64,000 bases of DNA, from NCBI GenBank assembly GCA_023014485.1, contig JAJOZX010003205.1, forward strand, positions 333,001 to 397,000, given 5' to 3'. The notes below the pieces were generated by a model, which ran no database searches, had not been told where the DNA came from, and was given only the letters and a program-made list of their open reading frames with translations. The stretch comes from Bathynomus jamesi (lineage: Eukaryota; Arthropoda; Malacostraca; Isopoda; Cirolanidae). The position numbers and the translations under genes were made by a program. This document shows positions 52,560 to 63,986 of this stretch, piece by piece; the stretch's first letter is position 1; the number at the start of each line of letters is the position of its first letter.

Positions 52560-53436
52560 TAAAGAAGGCTTCGACCTATACAACTTTCGCACGTTTTCGT
52601 CTATTAACCTACCAAGCCTAGCATTACCTATTTCATTAAAATGCACCCCCATCTTTTATAAAAAGGCTAGGATCACTGAATTCGGACCACAGCTTTACGA
52701 AGGGTACATTTTCTTCAGCACAAATCTCTTCTAATTTATTATTAAAAAATATTGTTTTTGACGTAATCCTAAGACCCAACCCGTGCCTAGGGGTAATACC
52801 TAGAACTAAAGACCTATCTGACCTCGCCTTCAGGGACCTAATTAACCCCCTATATCTCTCCAAAAGGTCAGGCACTCTCGTATCGGGCCTATACGAGTCG
52901 TTGCCTCATACCATCGTCACCAACATTGAGTGACGGGAGGCATCGTCAATCCTATCCACTTCGTCTCTAACTCTGTCAACCCTGGCCCCTGGGAGACAGA
53001 CCCTCCTCCTCTTGGTTGGATGCCGTTCAACGAACTCTTTGTCCATGTGGCGCACTAAAGAGTCCCCAATTAAAATAGTTTCCCCCTCATTCACGTCCCT
53101 TTCCAAATGGGCGAAAAGGTTCGAAACCTCGATAGGGGGGGGATTCCTATCACCTAACGTACGCGGCCTAGCTCCACCCTTAACCTCTCTATATCCCTCG
53201 CTATCTACTACTCTCGGACTAACCTTAACCCCTTCCTCAACTCTATCCAACCTTCCCGATAAGCTACCTAAACTAGAAACTAGGTTACGCACCTCACCCT
53301 TCAAATTACTAACGTCTTCAACGTTAGTATTGGTTCGGCTTCCGTCAACCGTAGCCCTACCCCTGCCCACATGAAGCGTTGAAAGTCTTTCGGTTACCTC
53401 ACGTACACTGCGTTTTATGTCAACTAATTCCTCCAT
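52560..53436 (-). pseudogene. CR1 ORF1 with SGNH-esterase domain, broken
   Basis: Frame 53,436-52,906 begins MEELVDIKRSVREVTERLST (coiled coil) and contains TILIGDSLVRHMDKEF, the GDS(L) block holding the nucleophilic Ser, as in the esterase domain of CR1 ORF1 proteins. Frame 52,875-52,636 continues with LVLGITPRHGLGLR, and the Asp-x-x-His block (DGVHFNEIG in an adjacent frame, about 52,650-52,630) closes the domain. Two frame breaks near 52,900 and 52,645. Confidence 0.8.
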
Positions 53437-53700
53437 GAACTCGCAAAAAAAAAAACTGATCTATCGGTAATCGCCATAGGACCGCCATTATAATCCTTAA
53501 ATTCCGAATACCACCGGTTTACCCTACACCTAACACACGACGCTTTCTGCGACGGCATCGCGCAGTTAAAAATTAGTTTAAACCGTCACAGGTATAAGTT
53601 AAATTAAGCCGGCACGCTATGAAAACTTCTAAATCGCTAAAACCCACTAATATTCAATTACTTAACTATAACAACGTCAATTTAAACGCAAGTATATAAA

Positions 53701-54360
53701 ATTCAAAACTATCCAAAAGTAAAATTCTCAGCAATATACAAAAGTAGATGCAAAATCAGAGAGCTCAGGAAATGCGTCCGTTCAGTACAGAGTCTGGCAG
53801 ATAAGGAAAGAGAACCTAACCGCAGAAGACGACCAGAAAAAGAATGGGAAAAAGGGCGAGATAATTCTCCGTGGCCCCGAAGAAAGGGCCCCTCAACCAA
53901 AAGGGACCTTTTTCCCCGTCGAGAGTCATTTAAGGAGGAGGAAGAGCCAAAACACAAGACAAAAGAATTTAAATTGAAGTCGATATTGGTAAGGAGAAAG
54001 GAAGACAAAGGCAGGGAATGGGACGAAAGAGACAGAAAAAATCTCACCAATAAGGAAGCGAAAGAGATAAATGAAATATATGAAAGGAATGAAAGACGCA
54101 GCTTCAATAATGATACGAAAGAGCAGTGTCTAAATGTTTATGAGACGAGCAATATTGAAAGTGCATATACGGTGCAAGAGGACGAAGTGTGTCTGCAGAA
54201 AAATCTGACCTTGAGAGCGGAGTCTGCCTCATGCAGACCTCATAACGAGTGCGAGGAAAGAACAGAAAGTGACCTTGACTTTGAGGTAGAATCTCGGTCA
54301 GAGGACACAGACGAGGTGAAAAAGATAGCGGTGTGTAAGAGAAGAATGTGTCGCGCATAG
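53701..54360 (+). pseudogene. Retrotransposon gag/pol remnant, charged frame
   Basis: The frame 53,974-54,360 is rich in Arg, Glu and Lys (RRKEDKGREWDERDRKNLTN ...) with scattered Cys (EQCLNV, DEVCLQK, SCRPHNECEE). No domain is recognised. Position between gag and protease suggests that it is part of the retrotransposon polyprotein. Confidence 0.4.
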
Positions 54361-54620
54361 GTTGTGCGAGCCTCTGCCCGCTTGCGACTTTTAAGGGTTA
54401 ATGCACTTTGGACAATCCAACGAAGGTGGTCCTTCTTGGGTAAGCTCGGCCTTGGCCGAGAGCATCCGAGTATCAACAAAAAACTAGTTTCCACCGAGTT
54501 TTTTTTTTTTCCCGAAGGGATGAATAGAAACACTTCACTTATAAAATTGGAGTTTTAGTTCACTCATAATTTTTTTATTTATAAAGTATATACAGAACGA
54601 GGCACTGATAAATAATCAGA
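54361..54620. other. Retrotransposon internal sequence, no gene
   Basis: Contains a CTCGGCCTTGGCCGAG palindrome (about 54,445-54,460) and a T-run at 54,500. Nothing else supported. Confidence 0.35.
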
Positions 54621-54623
54621 AGT

Positions 54624-55118
54624 TTACAGGGGGAGAGGTTTTACCTCTTACAACAACAGCTCAAGCAGGAATTTACAGGGGTAGAGGTTCGACCCCATTT
54701 CACAATAGTTAAGGTGGGAATTGAAAGCGAGGAGGCTTGTCCTCCTCGAGTAAGAGTTACTGCAGGAATTTAAAATGAGGAGGCTTGGCCTCCTTGGTCT
54801 AAGCCTCAGGCAGGAATTTAAAGTGAGGGGGGCTCGGCCTCCTCGGGTAAAGGTTCAGGCAGGAATTTAAGATGAGAGAGGAGCTCTGGTAACAACGGCT
54901 CGGGCAGGAATTTAAAAGGGGGCGAGGTGCAACCTCTGGTATCAAGAGCTCAGGCAGGAATCTAACAGCGAGGAGGGCTTAGCCTCCTCGGGCGAGGGCT
55001 ACGGCAGGAATTTAAAGTGGGAGAGGTGCAACCTCGGGTAACAACGGGCCAGGCAGGAATTTTAAAGTGAGGGAGGTGCAACCTCTCGTATCGAAGGCTC
55101 AGGCAGGAATGATTTAAT
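54624..55118 (+). repeat. Tandem array of hairpin-forming units (about 10)
   Basis: Units of about 45-52 bp start with AGGAATTTAAA and each contain a short inverted repeat. Stem types vary: GAGGAGG...CCTCCTC (units at 54,728, 54,775, 54,824, 54,969), GAGAGGT...ACCTCTT or ACCTCTC (54,632, 55,020, 55,068), GCGAGGT...ACCTCTG (54,922). The stem sequences change between units while complementarity is kept. Confidence 0.8.
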
Positions 55119-56500
55119 TTACAATACAAGAAATAAATAAGCCTCAATTTTGGGGGAATGCAGTCGAAGGTTAAGCTCCCACTTTAGCTGGAGAGCTAAA
55201 GAATTCTGACGTTAAGCATAATTTAAGCAAAAAGTTAACCAAAAAAAATACTAATTTTTGTAAGGTATACACTTTTGGGTGGCGACATAATGTCGGGGGA
55301 CCGACATGTACAGAGTACATTAAGTACATAAATTACATTATATTACATACATTAATTACCGTTAATTACAATTTTAGCAATTTGTTAATTGACATATCTA
55401 ATACTGAAGTAATCTGAATAGGTAACACAATTGAAATAATGAAGGAGAGTTCTCCGTTGTTTTATAATTTAAAGGGGATTAACAACAATGTTATATATAT
55501 TTATAGTTAACAGTGATTACGCCAAATTATATCAAATATTATTAGAGGAATGGTTGGTTATTATAGTTTGAAAGTCTAATTGGCCAGCGATGAGGAAAGC
55601 GGAGAAAAGATACGGTGTACTTTTCATTTGAAAGTACACGGACATTAATGATAACGTAAGACATAAGTAACGGAATTTGAATGACAATTAGGTAGAAGTA
55701 GTAAGTACAGGTAATGAGAACGTGGATAACGATGTGCCTACGTAGATAATAACCAGTAGCCTGGCAGGGAACAATATGGTATATTATAATAATATAACAT
55801 CACATCTTAACGTTATAAATTGGTAGCAGAGGCAAGAGAGAAGAGTTCGAATTCAGAGGCTCGCTTTTGACGACGTAATCGGAATTCGAACCTTCGTCTC
55901 AGCAATAATAAACAACTTGCGAGAGGTGAAATAATAAAAAGAAAATAAAACGTAAAAAGAATACATGTACGTATCATGATCGTCAATAGACATGTACGAC
56001 TGCACACGGTAGTGAACACATATCATTCGTCACACAATAGGTTGTGTGCGTAATATAGACACGAGTAAACATAGACTGATAAGTTGATAGAGAATAACTA
56101 GACAATGGGTAATAGGTAATAAAATAGGTAATAGGTGATAAAATTAATAAAGGACAACGGTCAAGAAGGAACATGGATGTATGAATGAGTATGGTTGCAT
56201 AACACCGACAGGACACAACATATAAATAATGACTCATAGAGAGTGACGTTGTTATTATTATTATTATTAAAGAATTTACCATACATTGAATACGAAAGAT
56301 ATCCACATACTAAACACGTGATTCAGTATTCAAGGTATGGAAGGAAATTAAGTTACTTTATGACGTCAGAGTGATTTACTCTGTACGTACATTATGTCAT
56401 TATTTGGGAGAGATCAAAGGAGACGAATTAGAGAGGCACAGCTAAGGGAGGGACATTCGCTGTTTACAGCGAACTTCTAATGGCACAAACATGGATACTG
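55119..56500. other. Retrotransposon internal sequence, no gene
   Basis: No domain-bearing frame. A TGTCGG...CCGACA hairpin lies at 55,291-55,306. The rest is AT-rich, with a few short Cys-poor frames on the minus strand. A nested non-autonomous element could be hidden here, but no ends were found. Confidence 0.35.
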
Positions 56501-56538
56501 TTCAACCATAGAAATGGTAAATCACACGGTTGTGACAA

Positions 56539-56994
56539 ATGTATGAAATGTTCGAATTAAGCGAGAAAGAAATGGAAACAATGCAAGAATTAAAATCTGA
56601 GAGCTCGATGAATGATAGTGTGATAGAGGAGAACACGAAAAACCGAAGGGAAATTGACCCCCCAACGGAAGCAAAATGGGTAATCGGAGAAGATGACGTT
56701 TGTTCATGTGACGTAAGTATGAGACATAACATGACGAAGAGTGATTCGCGTCTATATTGTGGGAACGGAAGTAGTTTGAATCTGGTGAATGACGATATAA
56801 ACTGCGAGAGTAAATTAAAAATAAAAACGAGTGAGGAGAACACCGTGATAATGGACGCGGATGAATTGGCTATACAGGAAATGATGGAGTTCAGCGAAAG
56901 AGACATAAACGAAGTAACTCCCTCGAATGATTGTCCCCGGGAATCGACCAGGGTAGAAATAAACGAAAGTTGCGTGAGGGAGAATGCAGAGTAA
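56539..56994 (+). pseudogene. Acidic/Asn-rich retrotransposon frame, left of CACTA insert
   Basis: 151 codons beginning MYEMFELSEKEMETMQELKS, rich in Glu, Asn, Ser and Met with three Cys. It ends with a TAA a few bases before the CACTA element. No domain recognised; likely part of the polyprotein upstream of the protease. Confidence 0.45.
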
Positions 56995-56998
56995 CAAA

Positions 56999-59516
56999 TA
57001 ACACTAGGCAACAAATTTCAACTTTTTTTTTGTTACAGACACGTGAACTACTGATTCCTACTAAAGCGCTGATGCTGATTTCAGATCTGATATCAAAATT
57101 TCTCTATCACGTCCAGATTTTGTGTAACCGAAAACCCCTATTTTTCATTTTTTTTCTCACCCGCTTCTATTACGAAAGCCGTCTAAGCTACTTTTCCGTG
57201 CCACGTTTTATGTTAAGCATACTTAAATAATTAGTGAACAGGGATGTCTTTCCTCCTTTATTCTGGCTTAAGACAGACAGCGGAATTCCGCTGGCGGAGT
57301 TACCACCCCTGCGCCCAACCATCCACCCAAAGCGCGTTAGTATTTTGTTGTTACTACTGAAAGGCAAATTCCTGTTCTTAAGTGAAACTTTGGTGTGTCC
57401 TCTTCCTTTGTCGCTTGTAGGATGACGAGCTCTCCTTCTGCAGGAACCAACAATAATCTCCCATCATATTTGGGTTGAAATTACCTTGGTATCTGTTTTC
57501 CATAACTGAGATCTGTTGGTGGAAGCGCTCACCATGCTCGTCACTTACAGCCCCAAGGTTGGCCGGGAAGAAGTCAAGATGAGAATGTAAAAAATGAATT
57601 TTCAAAGACATTCTGCATCCCATTATTTCATAAGATTTAAGCATGTTTTCTACGAGTTTACGGTGGTTTTCAGCTTTGTGGTTTCCAAGAAAATTTTTGA
57701 CAACTTCAACGAAAGATGTCCATGCTCCTAGTTCATTCTCATTTAGGTTAGATGGAAACGATGAGTCGTGGATGACACTGCGGATCTGTGGTCCAGTGAA
57801 AACTCCAGCTTCTAGCTTAGCATCTGTCAATATTCCTTTGAATTTATCCTTTAAATATTGGAAACCACTACCTTGATGATCCATACCCTTCACGAAATTT
57901 TTCATAAGGCCAAGTTTAATGTGAAGTGGTGGAAGATGTACTTTCTGAGGGTCAATAAGTGCTGGGTGTTTCACATTGTATTTACCAACATGATGTTCAG
58001 TTCTAGATGGCCAATCATGTTTTTTGTAGTGGTTCTTGTCATCTCTGCTGTTCCATAGACACAAAAAGCACATATGCTTTGTGTAGCCCAACTGTAACCC
58101 AAGAAGTAATGATACAACTTTAAGGTCGCCACAAATATTCCATGTGTGGTCCTTATATTTGATGAGTCTTAGCAGCAGTTTCATCGATTCATAAGTCTCA
58201 TTAAGGCCAGTGGCATGTGCTACAGGTATTGAAGGTTTTTCATTGCCGTTGTGCAGTAATACAGCTTTAAGGCTAGCTTTACTAGAGTCAATGAACAGTC
58301 TCCATTCTTTTGGATCATAGCGACAGCCAATCCCTTGCATCAGACCACTGATATCGTGGCAGAAACAAACGTTTTCTTCCTGTAAGTAAAATGATGAAAA
58401 CTGCAAATGGCGATGGCGGAAATGGGAAACTTTGGTGTTTGGTTGGAGAAGATTAAATTCTTGAAGTCTTGAACCAAGCAACTCTGCCTTTTCTTTTGGT
58501 AATTCCAAATCGCGCACTAAGTCATTTAACTCCGCTTGACTTAACAAATGTGGGGAAATATTTGCATCTGGAACATATATGCCATCTTTCCCTGTTTCTA
58601 TATCACTAGCAGAATCTTCAGATGAACTGCTGTCTGTTATCGTTGCTGGTGGAACTGGTGGTGGATTTGTTTCATCATGTGGTACTGGTTTCATTGCTGA
58701 TTCGCAGTTTGGGTACGTGATCTTTGATTTGTTTTTCTTTGTGAAACCAGCAATCTTTGTCAAACAAAATAACAATCATTGAAGTGATTTTTCGGCTCAC
58801 GCCAAACCATGGGGACTGAGAACGGCATAGCTTTTCTTTTACCATTCATCCAAGCTATTAACATTGCATTGCACTGTGCACAGCAAATATGTGGTGCCCA
58901 GTCCCTCTGTTGGTCTCCTAACTTAGTCAAATAACACTTGTAGGCAAGTTTAATCTTTGTTGTTATGTTTCTACGTTGTGGCTTAGGTGTATATTGTCCA
59001 CAGACAAAGCAGAAGTTGTCTGGGTGATTTACACAAGCACGTCTATTTGATGCCATTTTGAATTACCATACAATATCTGAAAAAACGTAGAAAGTAATTA
59101 TTACGATGTGCAAAATAAAAAGAAATACACACCGTAGTACAAAACAAATGCTATAAAACACACAAGTCACCACAACCTGTCACTTGCTCATCAGCAGAGA
59201 GCTTCAACAACCGTTCTGCTTGACTGTCACGTAGCGACTCGTGATAAATTTTATTTATCAAAATTGTTCGAATTTGTATATAGTTGGCAAAAAAAATTGC
59301 TTTAACCTTGAAAAGCAAGTTTCATATTACTGGCATTAAGCCGATTAAAACCAAAATCTGGACGTGGTAGAAAATTTTACTAAAAGTGATTTGCATTTTA
59401 CACAAAATCTAGACGTGATAGAAAAAATCTAATTATAGATTTGAAATCAGCATACCGAAATTAGCTAGGAGCACCTATTTGGTCTTCTGTAACAAAATCT
59501 TTGTTGCCTAGTGTAA
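56999..59516 (-). mobile_element. CACTA (EnSpm/CMC) DNA transposon
   Basis: Element 57,002-59,513 (2,512 bp) with ends CACTAGGCAACAAA and TTTGTTGCCTAGTG, and a 3-bp duplication TAA (56,999-57,001; 59,514-59,516). The inverted repeats continue for about 125 bp with the shared blocks TTTTGTTACAGA, GCTGATTTCA, TCTATCACGTC and AGATTTTGTGTAA. A further CCAAAATCTGGACGTGGTAG at 59,351 is a subterminal repeat. CACTA termini plus 3-bp duplications are the defining traits of this superfamily. One gene on the minus strand. Confidence 0.93.
57378..59056 (-). pseudogene. CACTA transposase-like protein, one frameshift
   Basis: Two frames: 59,056-58,760 starts MASNRRACVNHPDNFCFVCG with two Cys pairs (CFVCGQ, CCAQC), and 58,775-57,378 continues (466 codons). 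The join near 58,765 lacks one T of a T-run (CYFV versus CYFC). In the long frame GLQLGYTKHMCFLC (Asp...Cys-x2-Cys) resembles the insertion-domain motif of CMC transposases; further on are HDSSFPSNLNENELGAW and SDEHGERFHQQI, His/Asp/Glu-rich blocks compatible with a DDE core. This protein family is widespread and highly copied in arthropod genomes, usually annotated as uncharacterised; the CACTA ends tie it to CMC elements. A single-base change separates it from a full-length protein. Confidence 0.8.
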
Positions 59517-60706
59517 TGAATGAAAACGGTCCCATGGTGTCCCTTGAACTTTTGAACGAAGGGGCCGATGTTTGTTTAACGAGGGAAGGGTCAATGGACA
59601 CTGTTGAATTTCGACCCCAAGTCGAAATTACGAATCATAGCCGTAAGGCGGTAAATGACGAAGTCCTAACCACCATGGGACAAATAGAAACAAAAATAGG
59701 CATTGAGCGCGAGAAATATGATCTTACTGCGTTGCTCGTTGAAGAATTGCCTGAGAGATTAAACTTTATTTTAGGGGCGGATTTCATCCGAGTAAACCTC
59801 ATACAAATTGCAGATAAAGGCACGGGGTTTGTGGCTTACATAAATGAGATACAAATTCGCTTGAGTACAAAATTGATAAGAGCCCCAAAACAAGAAGACC
59901 AAAGCGCGGAGAGAAAAGAAGTAAACAACCTCCCTCTCCCATTAATACGAGGGTCCACTTACATTGCCCCTTTAGCTGGAGCAATTTTAGAAGTACGAAC
60001 TCCTTCCCCGTTGAAGGAGGGATCCACTCTAATCGTAGAGGCGAGAGAAACCACTTTAAACCTGAGGGTAGAACCGCAACTAGTTTGCGTGAACGAAGAA
60101 AGGAATGTATCCGTTATCGTGCGAAATAAATCCGCCAACGATAGAGTTAAAGTTACAAGAGAAAGGACAAAGCTGGCGGGAGAAGTTTTACAATACTGCC
60201 ATTGCGAAGGGAAAACACCCTGTAGCGCGCCAAACGAATGCTCTTCCAACGGCGAAGAACCCAAGAAAGAAGTGAGTAAAAAAGAGATCAATCAAGTCAT
60301 GAACCATAAGCGTAAATGGTCTGAAGATGAAATTTCAGAGGAAATTTATAACATGGAAAGGATGAGCGAATTCTCGTCAACCCCTAAGTCTGCAGAGCCG
60401 GAAAGAAGGGAAGTACGAAAATTTGTGAAAAATACTAAAGTAGACCCCGAAGAAGGGAATGGATTAAAGACCCTTCTTAAGGACCATACTGGACAAAAAA
60501 GGAGAAAGTTAAACGAGACCGAAATTGCAACCGAAAAAGAAAAAACAAACGAGATGAATCACGTACGCCCGAAGGATAAACGCAGTTATATTAACGAAAC
60601 GAAGAAGAAAAGGGAGATGACAAACGAACCGCACCGTTTCCGCTGCCGTCACGACGAAACGGATAATTTGCGGACACACGCAGGTCGACCACCAGAACTC
60701 ATTTAA
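59516..60706 (+). pseudogene. Retrotransposon aspartic-protease-like frame, inactive
   Basis: Open for 396 codons after the CACTA element. SLELLNEGADVCLT occupies the place of the catalytic Asp-Ser/Thr-Gly loop, but the Asp is Asn and the Ser is Glu (NEGA). RLNFILGADFIRVN matches the ILG-x-D-F conserved segment of retrotransposon proteases. The rest (from about 60,200) is a Lys/Glu-rich basic tail. No reverse transcriptase follows. Enzymatically dead by sequence. Confidence 0.7.
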
Positions 60707-61167
60707 AAGTCCTGGTTGCTGGTCTAGAAGATGAACTTATGGCTAACGTTTAGAAGACGATCGAACGAGGAAACAAGACACGCACACGAATTAACCAAAG
60801 GGAACAAATGGGTTAAACTCTTCCCCGGGACAATAAAGAAAAATGTTCTTTCCTTTTAACAAATTTTTTACCACTTAATATAAAATCAAATTAATCCCCC
60901 CCCCCTCCCCCCCCCTCCGAAAGTTTGACTGAAAGGCATGATTCCGGTTTGGAGTTAATAAGGTTCATATAATTATGCGTATTTCATTTTTTTCATATAG
61001 CATACATTTTTCAGGTCATTTACCGCATATCGTTTATAAAATGTTTTATATTATGTTTCACGTTCTAATATCATGGCGTCTGACTTAGAAATTGGTGGCG
61101 AGGGAATATTCACGCGAAAACAATCGGTATAAATGCATAGATTGGAAATATAATATGATGAGATAGC
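60707..61167. other. Retrotransposon internal sequence with poly-C
   Basis: No gene. A C-run of about 22 bases with two T interruptions lies at 60,896-60,917. Confidence 0.4.
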
Positions 61168-61840
61168 ATGTTTCGCGCGTCCAAATCAGCTCTCAAATTC
61201 CTTGAGTTTAAGAGAATCGAGTGGAAAATTTATAAGAAAGAATTCATTAAGATTTCGAGAGAAGAAATTTTCTTGTTTATCAGTGCTCATATGAAATATT
61301 TTTTAATCATGATCCCCGTCCTCTTAACCTGCGTGATGCAAGTTGGGGCGCAGGCCCTCTCCAGTCACGGAGTCCTTTTTCAACCGATGAGCCCCCTGAT
61401 TTTACAAGGCCCCACGTACACTTTCAGCGCACGTCTCTGAAGCCCAACTATCGAAGCCTGCTGATCCTGAACCACCTCGTGATTTCGAGATCACGTATAT
61501 CGTGAACTCCTCATTTACGAAGGAGGCCCCTCACCACTTCAACGCTTCCCTGTCTAAGGGAATAGACCTTCAGGATGTAACCAGGTACCTGCGCAGGGTC
61601 GCCACGCCACCCTCACCCTGCGTCTCGCGTTGGAAATAGCAGTCGTCGGAATTGCGATCTGGAAGAGACGATGCTGTCGCCGCCGAGATCCTCCACCGGT
61701 ACCAACTGCCAAGTTTGAAATCCCGGCATCGGGTTCTCCAGAAGAAATTCCGATGACCAGATTCACCGACGAGCCCAAGTTTCGTCAGAAGGTTGTCCCC
61801 AGCAATTCAGTCATATCGTACGCCAGAATCAGCACCTAAC
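61168..61840 (+). pseudogene. Env-like remnant: signal peptide and C-terminal anchor
   Basis: In the frame 61,168-61,440 a hydrophobic leader (about residues 45-66, YFLIMIPVLLTCVMQVGAQA) resembles a signal peptide followed by a short extracellular start. A later frame (61,630-61,839) begins in a hydrophobic segment (61,620-61,660, LALEIAVVGIAIWKRR) and a CCRRR tail, like a membrane anchor and cytoplasmic tail. The region between is only about 190 bp and full of stops, so almost the whole ectodomain is missing. The position before the 3' LTR suits an env-like gene; alternatively a captured cellular gene. Confidence 0.45.
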
Positions 61841-63245
61841 GTTGGCTACGAGGAAATGGGCATTCCAGAAATTAAGATTTAAACCATTTCTCCCATCTGG
61901 CCCCTTTGCGTTTTTCCCCATTTTTTAATACTTACGAAAAAACGACCGAATAAAGGTAGTTTAATTAATTGAATTAAATTTACATGGTAGAAATGAATTG
62001 CTAAAGTAATAACTTCATTCGGTAGTTAGTGCGTAACTAACTGATAATTAGTGATGTGTTTAATTTAATTAAATAAGTAATAGTTTCCTTCAGTGATTAG
62101 TGCTTAACGAATTGGTAATTAGCGATAAGTGTTCGATTTACGGAGCCTTACTGAAATGACCTCTCTTTATGTAACTATTAAGTTTCTCCGTCTGTGTATT
62201 TCAAATTTTCTCCCTGCTATATCGCTTTCCTTTATTTATTTTAAAGGCATATTAACTTATGAAGCCATTATGATAACATTTTGTGTCATAAAGCGAGATT
62301 GCGAAAGTCTCTCGAAAGCAACTTTCTGTAAATAGAGATCAGATGCTGACCAACTTGTTATTATGCTGGCGATGCAGGTAAGGCTTGCAGTCGAATTAAT
62401 TGCTGACCGCACCTGATAACTAAATTATACTGCAAGATATAAATTCATATAATTTCATTCAGTTAACTAATAATGTAGGCCCTCGTAAAGTAGGCTTTCG
62501 TCTTTCGGTTGAGTATTTAAATTTTAGTATAGAAAAGGAAAAAAAAGTTTTTCCATTTTTACTTATAAAATTTATGAACTTTATGAGATTTATGAAAATT
62601 AATTAGTCATCCCTTTGAAAAACTGTCGTTAGGCGACTCGTCGTACGAATTATTTCATGATGTTAACATAAATGAAAATGAAACTATATTGAAGGCTGAT
62701 CCGTTACCCATTGGATTATTTAATTTAGGGAAAGGCGTTGCCCTTATAAGGCATTCAGAAATTAAAATTTTCCCGTATAATGTGATCTTCTTGCTATGTG
62801 TCTCTCTTTTTAAACCTACCCTTTCCTTGATTATATATTGGTTATACGGTGAGTAAACAAACATTTTCAGTACTCACGGTATTTATTCTATGAATGTAAT
62901 TTTCAGAATAAATCCGCATATGTTGTTTAACTCAAAGTATTTATTATGTAAATTTAATTTTTAGCTTATTGATTTGACAACTTTAAATTTATTCATAAAT
63001 AGTAAGCAAGTTTAACTAGGTTAATGTTCAATTGAATTACTCATATTTCCATTGTAACTACGAGTTCTAACGTGTCTGGAGACATAAGTAACCTAAATTC
63101 GTGTTTTGAGAATTGCCTCTCCACTACGAATCATTTCCGCTCACGGAACATTTATCTTTCCGTATTCAGGGACTATAGAAGTCCTTCGTTCGGCCTCAAT
63201 TTCCCTCAGGGACTCGATACTTTTTTTTTCTTTTTTTTTGGAAGG
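61841..63245. other. Retrotransposon 3' non-coding region
   Basis: AT-rich; no supported frame. A T-run with CTCAGGGACTCGATAC before it lies just upstream of the 3' LTR homology; no clear polypurine tract could be identified. Confidence 0.4.
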
Positions 63246-63986
63246 TTATCTTCAGTATTTAAAACAACCCTTGAGATAAACCTCGAGTGTCATCGACTCG
63301 TGCGACACTCCTCCCCCACTTTTTTCTTTGTTCTTAAATGCTTGCATCGGCGCGTTTTGGACTCGTAGGAGGGATGGAGCACGAAAACAGAAGCGGACCG
63401 GTTAGAAGAGATCTGGCGCTTCGTCGGGAGAGTGAAAGGCCGGGTAACGCTTGGTGATTCTCCGAGTAGGCCTTTGAGAGAGTTTGCTCGTTAAAGACTA
63501 AATTTGAGAGAATATTGAGGTTTTGAGGTTTTTGAGTTTATGAGGAAATGTTGAGAGCCGTTAGCCTAGACTACTGCGAGGGATGTAGTGGATGGGCAAC
63601 GATAGAACTTAAATTATTTAATTAATGTTAAGACTAGTTTAAGAAAAAACCTGAACTTGACCGTACTATATTTCAAATTCGAGACTGAACTTGTAACCAA
63701 ATGTGACTTAAATTTATTGATTAAAAGCTATTCAAACCAACTATTTCATTATCAAATACTCACTAAAATCGGGGGTACAGAAGTAAGCGGAAGAAAGAAT
63801 TCACGCAGAGGGTCACTAACTTAAAGAAAGATCTATTATAACTTCAATTTACTCATCGATCATTTACAGTGACCTTCGAGAATAAACAATTTGTAATAAA
63901 GATCCGTCTCCCCTGACAACGGCCATTTTTTATTCTTTATTACAAACTGGTGAAGAAGTAGGGGATAAACTGGATTTTTTATTACA
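63246..63986 (+). repeat. 3' LTR of the 17.5-kb retrotransposon
   Basis: Matches 46,508-47,205 and ends TTATTACA before CATATATA. The first about 38 bp of the 5' LTR are not conserved upstream of 63,246. Near 63,895-63,965 it has an extra segment containing TTATTACAAACTGGTGAAGAAGTAGGGGA, which imitates an LTR end followed by the primer-binding-site region. Confidence 0.85.

Larger units (their letters stand above)
49118..53700 (-). mobile_element. CR1 LINE, nearly full length, nested
   Basis: Minus strand. ORF1 (esterase) 53,436-52,560, endonuclease 52,555-51,393, gap region, RT 50,470-49,232, then a short 3' end with a T-run (49,119-49,129 on plus). It is nested in the LTR retrotransposon. 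The 5' limit (about 53,700) is estimated from where retrotransposon-like sequence resumes. A 468-bp MITE interrupts it at 50,698-51,165. Confidence 0.85.
46469..63986 (+). mobile_element. Defective LTR retrotransposon with nested insertions
   Basis: The 17.5-kb unit is bounded by two LTRs and by (TA)n on both sides (duplication not separable from the microsatellite). Internal order: primer-binding site, gag-like ORF with zinc knuckle, [CR1 LINE containing a MITE], gag/pol remnant, hairpin array, a Glu/Asn-rich frame, [CACTA element], protease-like frame, basic frame, env-like signal peptide and C-terminal anchor, 3' LTR. Reverse transcriptase, RNase H and integrase were not found, so it depended on other copies. 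Confidence 0.8.

Noticed and set aside
54104..54533. Minus-strand Ser/Leu-rich frames
   Set aside because: Antisense of the charged retrotransposon frame.
55276..55310. Second LTR/primer-binding site (TGGCGAC then TGTCGG)
   Set aside because: Only 7 bases fit an arginine-type primer site and no matching LTR was found.
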